Source: Nocardia arthritidis NBRC 100137
Lineage (GTDB): Bacteria; Actinomycetota; Actinomycetes; Mycobacteriales; Mycobacteriaceae
DNA: 64,000 nt
Direction of reading: 5' to 3'
NCBI RefSeq assembly: GCF_001612765.1
Contig: NZ_BDBB01000016.1
Coordinates: forward strand, 124,001 to 188,000
Positions 55,144 to 63,657 of the stretch are shown here, one piece after another; within the stretch, counting starts at the first letter, position 1; every line of letters begins with the position of its first letter. Below the pieces are notes generated by a model, which made no database searches, had not been told where the DNA came from, and saw nothing but the letters and a program-made list of their open reading frames with translations. The translations under genes were made by a program, and so were the position numbers.

Positions 55144-55758
55144 ATGCCCAAGGGTATTCCGGAGACAGTTCCCGACGACGGGCTGACCACGCGGCAGCGG
55201 CGCAATCAGCCGGTGCTCGCGGTGCACACCGGGCCGGGCAAGGGGAAGTCGACGGCCGCGTTCGGGATGGCGCTGCGAGCGTGGAACCAAGGCTTCGACG
55301 TCGCGGTGTTCCAATTCGTGAAGAGCGCCAAGTGGAAGGTCGGGGAGGAAGCCGCCTTCCGCGCCCTCGGCACACTGCACGAGCAGACCGGCGCGGGCGC
55401 GCCGGTCGAGTGGCACAAGATGGGCGAGGGCTGGTCCTGGACCCGCAAACAGGGCACCGAGCAGGACCACGCCGCCGCCGCGCTGGCCGGCTGGCAGGAG
55501 ATCGCCCGGCGCCTGCGGGCCGAACGGCACCGCTTCTACGTCCTGGACGAGTTCACCTACCCCCTGAAATGGGGCTGGGTCGACGTGGACGAGGTGGTCG
55601 ACACCCTCAACGCCCGCCCCGGCAACCAGCACGTCGTCATCACCGGCCGCGACGCCCCCCAACCCCTCCTGGTCGCCGCCGACCTGGTCACCGAAATGAC
55701 CAAACTCAAACACCCCATGGACGCAGGCCGCAAAGGCCAACGAGGCATCGAATGGTGA
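55144..55758 (+). CDS. cobO: Cob(I)yrinic acid a,c-diamide adenosyltransferase
   Basis: 204 residues. Transfers the adenosyl group of ATP to Co(I) corrinoids. P-loop at about 30-37 (HTGPGKGKSTAAFGM), FDVAVFQFVKSAKWKVGEEA, EFTYPLKWGWVDVDEVVD and the C-terminal VTEMTKLKHPMDAGRKGQRG are CobO/CobA hallmarks. The ATG lies after ACAAGGAGA. Followed 76 bp later by cobB. Confidence 0.95.
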   Translation: MPKGIPETVPDDGLTTRQRRNQPVLAVHTGPGKGKSTAAFGMALRAWNQGFDVAVFQFVKSAKWKVGEEAAFRALGTLHEQTGAGAPVEWHKMGEGWSWTRKQGTEQDHAAAALAGWQEIARRLRAERHRFYVLDEFTYPLKWGWVDVDEVVDTLNARPGNQHVVITGRDAPQPLLVAADLVTEMTKLKHPMDAGRKGQRGIEW

Positions 55759-55834
55759 TCCCCGCGAGCACATCACTGCGGCGAATCGCGAGAGGGCCGC
55801 ACGATGGTGTGCCGCTCGCGGGGCGGGTGCGGCG

Positions 55835-57379
55835 ATGAGAGCGGTGGTGGTGGCGGCGCCGGCGTCGGGGAGCGGGAAGACGACGGTGGCGACCGGGTTG
55901 GTGGGGGCGTTGCGGAATGTGGGGCATCGGGTGGCGCCGTTCAAGGTGGGGCCCGACTACATCGATCCGGGGTATCACGGGTTGGCGGCGGGGCGGCCGG
56001 GGAGAAATCTGGATCCTGTGCTGGTGGGGGTGCAGCGGGTCGTGCCGCTGTTCCGGCACGGGGCGCGGGAGTGCGATCTCGCGGTGGTCGAGGGCGTGAT
56101 GGGGTTGTTCGACGGGCGGATCGATCACGAGCACGCCGGTCCGGTGGCGGAGGGGTCGACGGCACAGGTCGCGGCCTTGCTGGGGGCGCCGGTCGTGCTG
56201 GTGGTGGACGCGCGCGGACACAGCCAGAGCCTCGCGGCGCTGCTGCACGGATTCGCGACCTTCGACAGTGGCGTCCGGCTCGGCGGGGTGATCCTGAACC
56301 GGGTCGGCAGCGAACGGCACGATCAGGTGCTGCGCGCCGCCTGCGATCGAGTCGGGTTGCCGGTGCTCGGGTCGTTGCCGCGCCTGGCCGAACTCGAGGT
56401 CCCGTCCCGGCATCTCGGCCTGATCCCCGCTGTGGAACACGGGTCGGCCGCGACGGCGGCGGTGGCGGCGATGACGGATCTCGTCGCCGCGCACGTGGAC
56501 CTGCACGCCATCGCGGCGCTCGCTCGCTCGTCGGTCACCGGACCCGCGTGGGATCCCGCCGCCGCCGTGCGCGGTCTGGAGGGAGAAGAGGAGGCGTCCA
56601 CCGCGGCGTTTCCGGCTGGAACCAGCGACCCGGGGGCATCGACCTCTCTCGGCGGTGGTCGGGACTCGAGTGTCTCCATAGAGTCCGGCGGTGAATCGCC
56701 TGCCGGGGAAACCGCTCACAACGCGATCGCCGCCCGCTTCCCGGCCGATCGGGAGGGCCCGCTGATCGCCGTCGCCGGTGGCCCGGCATTCACCTTCGGC
56801 TACGCCGAGCATCGTGAGTTGCTGGTGGCCGCGGGGGCGCAAGTGGTGGTCTTCGATCCGCTGCACGACGAATTGCCCACCGGGGCAGCGGCATTGGTGC
56901 TGCCGGGAGGGTTTCCCGAGGAACACGCCCCAGAGCTGGCCGCCAACTCCGTCCTGTTGCGGTCGGTGGCCGACGCCGCTCGGCACGGGATGCCGGTGCA
57001 CGCCGAATGCGCCGGGCTGCTTTATCTGACCCGATCGCTGGACGGCCACCCGATGGCGGGGGTGGTGGAGGCCGAGGCGGCGTTCGGGCCGCGTCTGACC
57101 CTCGGCTACCGCGACGGCGTCGCACTGGCCGACTCGCCGCTGTGGCGGGTCGGCGAACGGGTCAGGGGGCACGAGTTCCACCGCACCCGTCTGGTGTCGG
57201 CGCCGCCGAATCCGGCGTGGGGCTGGCGCGGCAGCGCGGGAGAGGCCGTCCGGGAGGGGGCGCTGAGCGGCAATGTGCACGCGTCGTACCTCCACACCCA
57301 TCCGGCGGGAAACCCTGCGGCGGTGCGGCGATTCGTCACCGCGGCAATGCGATTCGCGAGTTCCCGTGTCATCGGCTGA
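55835..57379 (+). CDS. cobB: Cobyrinic acid a,c-diamide synthase
   Basis: 514 residues. Amidates cobyrinic acid at the a and c side chains. P-loop APASGSGKTTVA (about 8-19), KVGPDYIDPGYH and EGVMGLFDGRIDHEHAG in the synthetase domain; the amidotransferase domain has the nucleophile C392 (HAECAGLLYL) and late His (SYLHTHPAG). A low-complexity segment of about 50 residues (about 250-300, Glu/Ser/Gly-rich) links the two domains and is longer than usual. Corresponds to Rv2848c. Confidence 0.93.
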   Translation: MRAVVVAAPASGSGKTTVATGLVGALRNVGHRVAPFKVGPDYIDPGYHGLAAGRPGRNLDPVLVGVQRVVPLFRHGARECDLAVVEGVMGLFDGRIDHEHAGPVAEGSTAQVAALLGAPVVLVVDARGHSQSLAALLHGFATFDSGVRLGGVILNRVGSERHDQVLRAACDRVGLPVLGSLPRLAELEVPSRHLGLIPAVEHGSAATAAVAAMTDLVAAHVDLHAIAALARSSVTGPAWDPAAAVRGLEGEEEASTAAFPAGTSDPGASTSLGGGRDSSVSIESGGESPAGETAHNAIAARFPADREGPLIAVAGGPAFTFGYAEHRELLVAAGAQVVVFDPLHDELPTGAAALVLPGGFPEEHAPELAANSVLLRSVADAARHGMPVHAECAGLLYLTRSLDGHPMAGVVEAEAAFGPRLTLGYRDGVALADSPLWRVGERVRGHEFHRTRLVSAPPNPAWGWRGSAGEAVREGALSGNVHASYLHTHPAGNPAAVRRFVTAAMRFASSRVIG

Positions 57380-57734
57380 CGTCGTCGTCGGCATCGGACT
57401 ACGGCCGGGCACCTCGGCGGGCGCGATCCGCGCCGCACTGCGCGAGGGCGTGGATGGCTACCGGATAGCGTGCCTGGCCACCATCACACAGCGCTTCGCC
57501 GAACCCGGATTGCGCGCCGTCGCCGCGGAGTTCCAGGTGCCACTGCGGTCCTACTCCGCCGCGGAACTGGCGAACGTCGCCGTCCCCAACCCGGGGAGCC
57601 GCACGCAGGCGGCCGTCGGCACGGCGAGCGTCGCGGAAGCGGCGGCGCTGCTCGCCGCCGGGGGCGGGCCGCTGGTGATACCGAAGCGCGTCGTTCAGGG
57701 CGTGGTGCTCGCGGCAGCGCAGATCGAGCGGTAG
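57366..57734 (+). CDS. cobE: CobE / CbiG C-terminal-domain protein
   Basis: 122 residues from a GTG at 57366, overlapping the cobB end by 14 bp. It begins VVVGIGLRPGTSAGAIRAAL, as CobE and the C-terminal CbiG domain do, with LRAVAAEFQVPLRSYSAAEL and ASVAEAAALLAAGGGPLVIP following. In the aerobic route CobE may help CobG/CobZ and precorrin handling. Its overlap with cobB suggests co-translation. Confidence 0.8.
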   Translation: MSSADVVVGIGLRPGTSAGAIRAALREGVDGYRIACLATITQRFAEPGLRAVAAEFQVPLRSYSAAELANVAVPNPGSRTQAAVGTASVAEAAALLAAGGGPLVIPKRVVQGVVLAAAQIER

Positions 57735-57898
57735 AACCATCGATCGAACGCGGGCTCGGCCACGCGCGCTGCCGCTGTCCGAGAGAATCGCGGTGCCGCA
57801 ATGCGCCGTCGCCGGAGCTCGTCTGCGCCTTGCGTGCGGGCACGCGTCTCTTTCGGGAACTGGTCACGGACACCGGTGTCGGCGGTGCGGCGCTGGGT

Positions 57899-58996
57899 TC
57901 AGGGTGCGACCGAGCCCCAGTCGGCGAAGCCGGTGGGGTCGTGGCGGCCGATGCTGGCGTGTTCGAACAGTCCCCATCCTTCGGCGTCGCCACAGCGGGC
58001 ACGCGCGACGTGGTCGGTCACCCCGTAGGGGGTGCGCGCGACGATCGCCGGATCGGTGAGGTCGTAGCGGCTGGAGGAGGACCAGTCGCGACCTTTCCAC
58101 TGGCCGTGCTGCCAGTCGGGATCGCCGCCGTAGCCGCAGCCGACGTGCAGCGGGACGCCGCTGCCCGGCGTGATCTCGATCTCCAGGGGTTTGCCGTCCG
58201 GCGTGGTCAGCTCCAATCGCGCGCCGACGGGATGCCTTGTGCCGGAGCGATAGTCGATCGATATCCGGGGCCAGCCGAGTTGTTCGGTGCGCCCGTCCGG
58301 CCAGATCCGGGTCGCGTCGTTGAGCGTGCGCCTGCCGTCCGGCTCCTCCTGCACGATGATCACGACGGCGAAATCCTCGAACCGCAGCGGCACGTACAGC
58401 CACCAGAACCCGCCCGAGGGCTCGGTGGCCGCGCGGCCGGGCGGCTCGGTCTCCCCGACCGGGCGGATGCCCCACGAGCGGTCTCTGGTCCCGGTCCACA
58501 CCGCCGGGTCGACGGTGATGTCGTCGCCGTCCACGCGCAGCGTCCCCGCCCACGAGCCGACCTGCGCGAACCGGGACGCGTCGATGATGGGCCGGTTGCC
58601 CGCGAGAATCAGGTGCGGTTGTTCCTGGACCGCGGGAAAGGCGCCGGTCCAGGTGAGGTCGAAGCTCAGGTCGTCGTGTTCGCAGACCACCCGCAGGCGC
58701 CGCAGCGGCTCCAGCACCTCGATGCGGTAGCCGCCGACGCGCTGGTCGAGGCCCAGGTCGCCGAGCGCGTCGGAGAAGCGCACCGCGCGCACCGCGTCGC
58801 CACGGCGGACGGCGGCGTAGGCGTCGGTCACCCCGAGGTTGGGATACACGCCGAAACCGGTGATCAGAAACGTGCCGCCGTCGCGGTCGTGGGCGTTGAA
58901 GTAGCTGCGGTCGTAGAAGTTCCGATCGCTGGAGGCCACCCGGGCCAGCGACAGCGGGGTCTGATGAATCGGGTACTCGTCCAAAGGCACAGGCAT
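57899..58996 (-). CDS. DUF7064/DUF7065-type lipocalin-like protein
   Basis: 365 residues from the ATG at 58996, next to the stop of the phosphotransferase gene. Rich in strand-forming sequence, with RNFYDRSYFNAHDRDGGTFL, GFGVYPNLGVTDAYA, DRSWGIRPVGE, GFWWLYVPLRFEDFAVVIIV and a final RCGDAEGWGLFEHASIGRHD. This fits the beta-rich family often paired with phosphotransferases in mycolata. Catalysis unknown. It probably acts on a steroid- or lipid-like compound (inference from the upstream KstR-like site). Confidence 0.7.
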   Translation of the reverse strand: MPVPLDEYPIHQTPLSLARVASSDRNFYDRSYFNAHDRDGGTFLITGFGVYPNLGVTDAYAAVRRGDAVRAVRFSDALGDLGLDQRVGGYRIEVLEPLRRLRVVCEHDDLSFDLTWTGAFPAVQEQPHLILAGNRPIIDASRFAQVGSWAGTLRVDGDDITVDPAVWTGTRDRSWGIRPVGETEPPGRAATEPSGGFWWLYVPLRFEDFAVVIIVQEEPDGRRTLNDATRIWPDGRTEQLGWPRISIDYRSGTRHPVGARLELTTPDGKPLEIEITPGSGVPLHVGCGYGGDPDWQHGQWKGRDWSSSSRYDLTDPAIVARTPYGVTDHVARARCGDAEGWGLFEHASIGRHDPTGFADWGSVAP

Positions 58997-58998
58997 GG

Positions 58999-60129
58999 TC
59001 AGTCCCATTCGTAGGTTCCGTCGAGCAGCGCTTCCAGGCTTGCCCGGTGCATGACGTAGTCGTCGCGATCCGGCGTGTCGGTGTCCTCGCCGAAGTGGAT
59101 CATCCTGCGCTTCACCCGCGCCATGACGATCGCGTGCCGCAACGCGGCGTAGACGATGTAGAAGTCGAGATCGCGCACCGAGTGACCGGTCAGCTCCTCG
59201 TATTTCGACACCACGTCGTCGCGGCGCAGGAAATCGGGCAGCCCGGGCTGGCCGAACCGGGTGGCCAGATCCTGGAAGAACCGATGGATGAAGATCAGCC
59301 AGCCCAGATCCAGCTCGCGCGGCGCCAGCGCGGCCATCTCCCAGTCCAGCACCGCCACCGGGTCGAAATCGCGGTAGATGATGTTGCCCGGGCGGGCGTC
59401 GCCCCAGCTGAGCACATCCGGGCCGGGGTCGGCGGGCCAGTGCTCGTCCAGCCACGCGAAACTCCGCTCGATCAGCGGGATCTCGAAGCCGTCGTCCGCG
59501 AGCGCCCACCGATACCACGAGCGCTGGGCGGCGACGTGCCTGCGCAGCGCCTCGCCCGGCCCGCTCAGCATCGGGAACAGCGCCGCGGGATCGGGGATGC
59601 CGTGGATCTTGGCGATGACCTCGACGGTGTTGTGCGTGAGCCGCAGACGTTCGGCCGGGCCGGCGTCGAACAGCCAGCCGACGAACACGTACGGCGGGTT
59701 GTCCGTCGGCACCCGTCCGTCGACGCGGCGCATGACGAAGAACGGTGCGCCGAGCGGCTTCTCGTCGTTCTCCAACCAGCACAGGCCGGGCACCGGCACG
59801 TCGGTGGCCGCGGCCACGCCCGCCATCACCTGATACTGGGTGGCCAGGTCGTAGGTTTCGAAGACCGGGAACGACCCGGCCTCCGGCGCCATCCGCGCGA
59901 CGAACGATCCGCGCTCGGGCCGACCGGCGGCGCTCCACTCGGCGTCGAACAGGATCGACGTGCTGGACATGCCGCCGGACTGTGGACGGGACAATTCGGA
60001 GATTCGCGGCAGATCGTCCGCGGCGACCTTCGTGTGCAGCCAGCGCGCCAAGTCGCCGGCGAGTGCGCCGAGGTCGCGTTCGCTGACGGTCAGCTGCTGT
60101 CGCTGCGCCGGGTCCGGATCGTCGGTCAT
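58999..60129 (-). CDS. Aminoglycoside-phosphotransferase-fold kinase-like protein
   Basis: 376 residues from the second of two adjacent ATGs, with AGGAGG 6 nt upstream. The catalytic loop reads LSWGDARPGNIIYRDFDPVA (W243-G-D245; the usual HGD histidine is Trp), followed by VLDWEMAALA, the metal-binding motif. Its homologues include FadE36-linked and steroid-associated phosphotransferases. Forms an operon with the gene after it. A perfect match to the KstR operator consensus lies about 60 bp upstream. Confidence 0.85.
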   Translation of the reverse strand: MTDDPDPAQRQQLTVSERDLGALAGDLARWLHTKVAADDLPRISELSRPQSGGMSSTSILFDAEWSAAGRPERGSFVARMAPEAGSFPVFETYDLATQYQVMAGVAAATDVPVPGLCWLENDEKPLGAPFFVMRRVDGRVPTDNPPYVFVGWLFDAGPAERLRLTHNTVEVIAKIHGIPDPAALFPMLSGPGEALRRHVAAQRSWYRWALADDGFEIPLIERSFAWLDEHWPADPGPDVLSWGDARPGNIIYRDFDPVAVLDWEMAALAPRELDLGWLIFIHRFFQDLATRFGQPGLPDFLRRDDVVSKYEELTGHSVRDLDFYIVYAALRHAIVMARVKRRMIHFGEDTDTPDRDDYVMHRASLEALLDGTYEWD

Positions 60130-60190
60130 CATCGTCCTCCTGACACGTGCGGCCCGGATGCACCGCCCGCGGTGCGCCGGGATACGCGAC

Positions 60191-60204
60191 TGTAACGCGT
60201 TCTA
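60191..60204. promoter_or_regulatory. Candidate KstR-type operator
   Basis: TGTAACGCGTTCTA fits the KstR consensus TnnAACnnGTTnnA at all eight fixed positions. It lies about 60 bp upstream of the phosphotransferase start and 164 bp upstream of the DoxX-like gene on the other strand. KstR represses cholesterol-degradation genes in Mycobacterium and Rhodococcus. Function here is inferred from sequence only. Confidence 0.5.
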
Positions 60205-60367
60205 GTTGTCGGCGGGCCGGAACCGGAGACGAACCCGGCTCCGCGCGGTGGGGCAGGCACGTAGGCCGGAAGAGGTACACCGAAATCGGGGGTTTTCCCG
60301 GAGGTCATCCCATGACCTGGTCGGATACGTTCGGCAAGCCAGAGTGTCGACCAGTGAGGGGAGCGGT

Positions 60368-61726
60368 GTGCGTACCGTCGAAACGGATGTCGTCGAGCCG
60401 AGCAGTGGCCGGGCGCGGGCCGGTGACGAACGGCGGCCCTGGAGCCTGTGGGCCCGGATCGCGTTCCGCTTCGCCTTCGCCTATTTCGGTCTGTTCTGCG
60501 TGCTGTTCGCTCAGATCCTGTTCGTGTTCACCGGCATCCTGAGCAAGTGGCTGCCGGAGAGCGCCGTCATCTGGCAGATGCGCGCGACCAGCCCGTTCGT
60601 CGGCTGGGTCGGCGACCACGTCTTCGGCGTGGACGCCACCTTGCACGAGGATTCCGGCAGTGGCGACCAGGCGGCCATCTGGCTGCTGATCTTCTGCGTA
60701 CTCGTCGCGGCGGCGCTGATCACGCTCGTCTGGTCGATCCTGGATAGGCACCGCCGGGACTACGTCACACTGCGCGCCTGGTTCGTGCTGTTCATCCGGT
60801 TGTGTCTGGGCGGCCAGCTGCTCTTCTACGGTCTGGCCAAGGCGATTCCGTCACAGATGCCCGCGCCGTCGCTCACCGCCCTGCTGCAACCGTACGGAAC
60901 GATGAGCCCGGCATCGGTGCTCTGGAACCAGGTCGGCGCCGCGCCCGCATACGAGATCCTGCTCGGCGCGGCGGAAGTGCTCGGCGGGCTGCTGCTGTTC
61001 GCGCCGCGCACCGCGACGGCGGGCGCGCTGCTCGGCCTGGTGAGCATGGCGCAGGTGTTCGTGCTGAACATGACCTACGACGTGCCGGTGAAGATCCTCT
61101 CGTTCCACTTGCTGCTGCTGTCGCTGGTCGTGCTCGCGCCGCAGGCCGGGCGGTTGGCGAATGTGCTCGTGCTCGAACGCCCGTCCGAACCGGCCACGCA
61201 GCCCACGCTGTTCGCTTCTCGTCGCGCGAACCGGGTCGCGGCGGCGCTGCAATTGGCTCTGGGAGTGTGGGTGCTGATCGGTGGGGCGCACATCGGCTGG
61301 CAAACCTGGCGAGAGGCGGGCGACGGCGCGCCGAAACCTCCGCTCTACGGCATCTGGACCGTCGACGAGTTCAGCAGGGACGGGCATCCGGTGCCGCCGC
61401 TGATCACCGACGAGGGCCGCTGGCGCCGGCTGATCGTCGACCGTCGGGGTACGACGGTGCAGAAGATGGACGACTCGTTCCTGCCCGTCGTGGCCGTGGT
61501 CGACGAGGCCGCGCACACCATCACGCTGTCCGAGGCTCCGCCGGACACACCGCCGAACCGTTTGGGCGCCTTCACCTTCACTCAGCCCACCTCGGACGCA
61601 TTGCGGCTCACCGGTGAGTTGAACGGAACGCCGGTGACGCTCTCGCTCGACCGGATGGACCCGGACTCCTTCCCGCTGCGCAGCCGGGGCTTCCACTTCG
61701 TCCAGGAATACCCGTACTTCCGCTGA
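60368..61726 (+). CDS. DoxX-like membrane protein with C-terminal domain (copy 1)
   Basis: 452 residues. Eight or so membrane segments, with RLCLGGQLLFYGLAKAIPSQ, ASVLWNQVGAAPAYEILLGA and LLSLVVLAPQAGRLANVLVL marking a DoxX-like module (about 25-320). The C-terminal 130 residues form a soluble, beta-rich domain (PPLYGIWTVDEFSRDGHPVP, FHFVQEYPYFR). The GTG start follows GAGGGGAG. It has a tandem paralogue 100 bp downstream. Function unknown; DoxX proteins act in membrane redox systems. Confidence 0.8.
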   Translation: MRTVETDVVEPSSGRARAGDERRPWSLWARIAFRFAFAYFGLFCVLFAQILFVFTGILSKWLPESAVIWQMRATSPFVGWVGDHVFGVDATLHEDSGSGDQAAIWLLIFCVLVAAALITLVWSILDRHRRDYVTLRAWFVLFIRLCLGGQLLFYGLAKAIPSQMPAPSLTALLQPYGTMSPASVLWNQVGAAPAYEILLGAAEVLGGLLLFAPRTATAGALLGLVSMAQVFVLNMTYDVPVKILSFHLLLLSLVVLAPQAGRLANVLVLERPSEPATQPTLFASRRANRVAAALQLALGVWVLIGGAHIGWQTWREAGDGAPKPPLYGIWTVDEFSRDGHPVPPLITDEGRWRRLIVDRRGTTVQKMDDSFLPVVAVVDEAAHTITLSEAPPDTPPNRLGAFTFTQPTSDALRLTGELNGTPVTLSLDRMDPDSFPLRSRGFHFVQEYPYFR

Positions 61727-61826
61727 CCCGGGATCCGGCGGCAGCGGGTGATCCAGCCGAAACGCGCTACGGCCGCGGCGGTTTTCGATACCTTCGGTCT
61801 GCATCGACCGAACTGGAGGGACCGCC

Positions 61827-63167
61827 GTGACCGAAGCGATCCTCGATCGGACAGACGCCGCGGACGCGGTGGGTTCCGATACCACGCCCTGGCGCGGGGC
61901 AGCCCGGGTGGCGTTCCGTTTCGGTTTCCTGTACTTCGGACTGTTCTGCCTGGTGTATCCGTCGGTCGTCCCCGAGTTCCTCGGACTGGCGCGCGAGCGG
62001 CTGCCGGACTGGGTGAACTCGGGCGCCGCCCGTGCCCTGCGCCCGGTGGTCGAGGGGACCGGAACGGCGGTGTTCGGTACGTCCGTGGCGGCCAACACGG
62101 CTTCGATCAGTGGCGACCAGGCCTACTTCTGGGTGCTGGTGTTCGTCGTCCTCGTCGTCGCGGTGGTCGGCACATCGGTCTGGAGCGTGCTGGATCGGAA
62201 CCGGCCGCACTACCGCGCCGTGCTGCCCTGGTTCCTGTTGTTCGTGCGCCTGTGCCTGGCCGGGCAGATGATCGCCTACGGCTTGGCGAAGGCCATTCCG
62301 ACGCAGATGCCGCCGACACCGCTGAGCCGGTTGCTCGAGCCCTACGGGAATTTCAGTCCGATGGCGGTGCTCTGGAACCACATCGGGGTGTCGCCGCAAT
62401 ACGAAATCCTGCTCGGCTGCGCGGAACTGCTCGGCGGCGTGCTGCTGTTCGTGCCGCGCACGGCGCTGGTGGGCGCGATGCTGAGCCTGGTGTGCACGAC
62501 ACAGGTGTTCGTGCTGGACATGACCTACGACGTACCCGCGAAGATCCTGTCGTTCCACCTGCTGCTGCTGTGCCTGGTGCTGCTCGCTCCGGAGGCCGGG
62601 CGTCTGGCGAACGTGCTCGTGCTGAACCGCCCGGCCGGACCGTCGAGCACCCCGCCGCTGCTGCGCACGCCGCGAGCCGAGCGGATCGCGGCGGCGGCGC
62701 AGATCGCGCTCGGGGTGTGGTTGCTGTTCTCGAACGCCTACACGGGCTGGGAAAGGTGGACCGAGCAGGGTGCGGGGCGACCGGAACCGCCGCTGTACGG
62801 CATCTGGGCGGTCACCGAATTCAGCGTCGACGGCACACCGCTTCCGCCACTGACCACCGACGAACGGCGCTGGCAGCGCCTGGTCTTCGACCGGGACGGG
62901 GCCACCGTGCAGCGGATGGACGGCCAGTTGGTCCCGGTGCTCGCGGTGGTCGATCCGGCGGCGCGCACCCTGGTCGTGGTCGCGCCGCCGCGAACGGAAC
63001 CCTTGGGCAGTTTCGGCTTCGATCGGCCCGAGCCCGGACGGCTGACCTTGACGGGCACCCTTGCCGGGCAGCCGGTCTCGGTGGCGCTGAACTCGGTTCC
63101 GCTCGACGAGTTCCCGTTGCGCAGCCGTGGATTCCATTGGGTGCAGGAGCATCCGTACTTCCGCTGA
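61827..63167 (+). CDS. DoxX-like membrane protein with C-terminal domain (copy 2)
   Basis: 446 residues from a GTG preceded by GGAGGGACC. It repeats the layout and key motifs of copy 1: RLCLAGQMIAYGLAKAIPTQ, MAVLWNHIGVSPQYEILLGC, VFVLDMTYDVPAKILSFHLL and the PPLYGIWAVTEFSVDG and FHWVQEHPYFR C-terminal segments. The pair clearly arose by tandem duplication and then diverged, mostly in the N-terminus and periplasmic loops. Confidence 0.8.
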   Translation: MTEAILDRTDAADAVGSDTTPWRGAARVAFRFGFLYFGLFCLVYPSVVPEFLGLARERLPDWVNSGAARALRPVVEGTGTAVFGTSVAANTASISGDQAYFWVLVFVVLVVAVVGTSVWSVLDRNRPHYRAVLPWFLLFVRLCLAGQMIAYGLAKAIPTQMPPTPLSRLLEPYGNFSPMAVLWNHIGVSPQYEILLGCAELLGGVLLFVPRTALVGAMLSLVCTTQVFVLDMTYDVPAKILSFHLLLLCLVLLAPEAGRLANVLVLNRPAGPSSTPPLLRTPRAERIAAAAQIALGVWLLFSNAYTGWERWTEQGAGRPEPPLYGIWAVTEFSVDGTPLPPLTTDERRWQRLVFDRDGATVQRMDGQLVPVLAVVDPAARTLVVVAPPRTEPLGSFGFDRPEPGRLTLTGTLAGQPVSVALNSVPLDEFPLRSRGFHWVQEHPYFR

Positions 63168-63189
63168 GCCACCCGGCGGATGGCACGGT

Positions 63190-63657
63190 TCATGCCTCGA
63201 GATCGTCGGCGACTCCGATGTCCTCGTGCCACAGCGCGGGATGTTCGGCGATGAACCGGGTCATCAGATCGACGCAGCGCCGGTCTTCCAGGACGGTGAC
63301 GGCGACGCCGTGCCCGGCCAGCCACTCGTGCCCGCCGGAGAAGGTCCGCGATTCCCCGACCACCACCGAACCGATGCCGAACTGGCGGATCAGGCCGCTG
63401 CAATACCAGCACGGCGAGAGCGTGGTGACCATGACGGTGTCGCGATAGTCGCGCCGCCGTCCCGCCGCGCGGAAGGCGTCGGTCTCGGCGTGCATGCTGG
63501 GGTCGCCGGACTGCACGCGGCGGTTGTGCCCGCGCCCGAGCAGCGTGCCGTCCGCGTCGAAGAGGGCGGCGCCGATGGGGATCCCCCCTTCGGCGAGCCC
63601 GCGCAGCGCCTCGTCGTAGGCCACGTCGAGCAGTCGTGCCGGTGTCAGCCGTTGCAT
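63190..63657 (-). CDS. Cytosine/nucleoside deaminase
   Basis: 155 residues from the ATG at 63657. The zinc deaminase motifs are complete: H56-A-E58 (MHAETDAF) and P82-C83-W-Y-C86 (TLSPCWYCSGLI). E58 is the proton shuttle. It belongs to the cytidine/cytosine deaminase superfamily; the size and RRDYRDTVMVTTLSPCWYC context resemble yeast-type cytosine deaminase. AAAGGCGG lies upstream. The C-terminal end of the gene converges on the second DoxX-like gene. Confidence 0.9.
   Translation of the reverse strand: MQRLTPARLLDVAYDEALRGLAEGGIPIGAALFDADGTLLGRGHNRRVQSGDPSMHAETDAFRAAGRRRDYRDTVMVTTLSPCWYCSGLIRQFGIGSVVVGESRTFSGGHEWLAGHGVAVTVLEDRRCVDLMTRFIAEHPALWHEDIGVADDLEA

Noticed and set aside
55706..57412. 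Minus-strand 568-codon frame opposite cobB
   Set aside because: Antisense shadow of cobB with Arg/His/Pro-rich composition and no family pattern; the plus-strand gene has intact catalytic motifs.
57899..60280. Single 793-codon minus-strand protein
   Set aside because: It is read-through of two frames: the downstream part is the DUF7064-like gene and the upstream part is a shadow of the phosphotransferase gene, which uses another frame.
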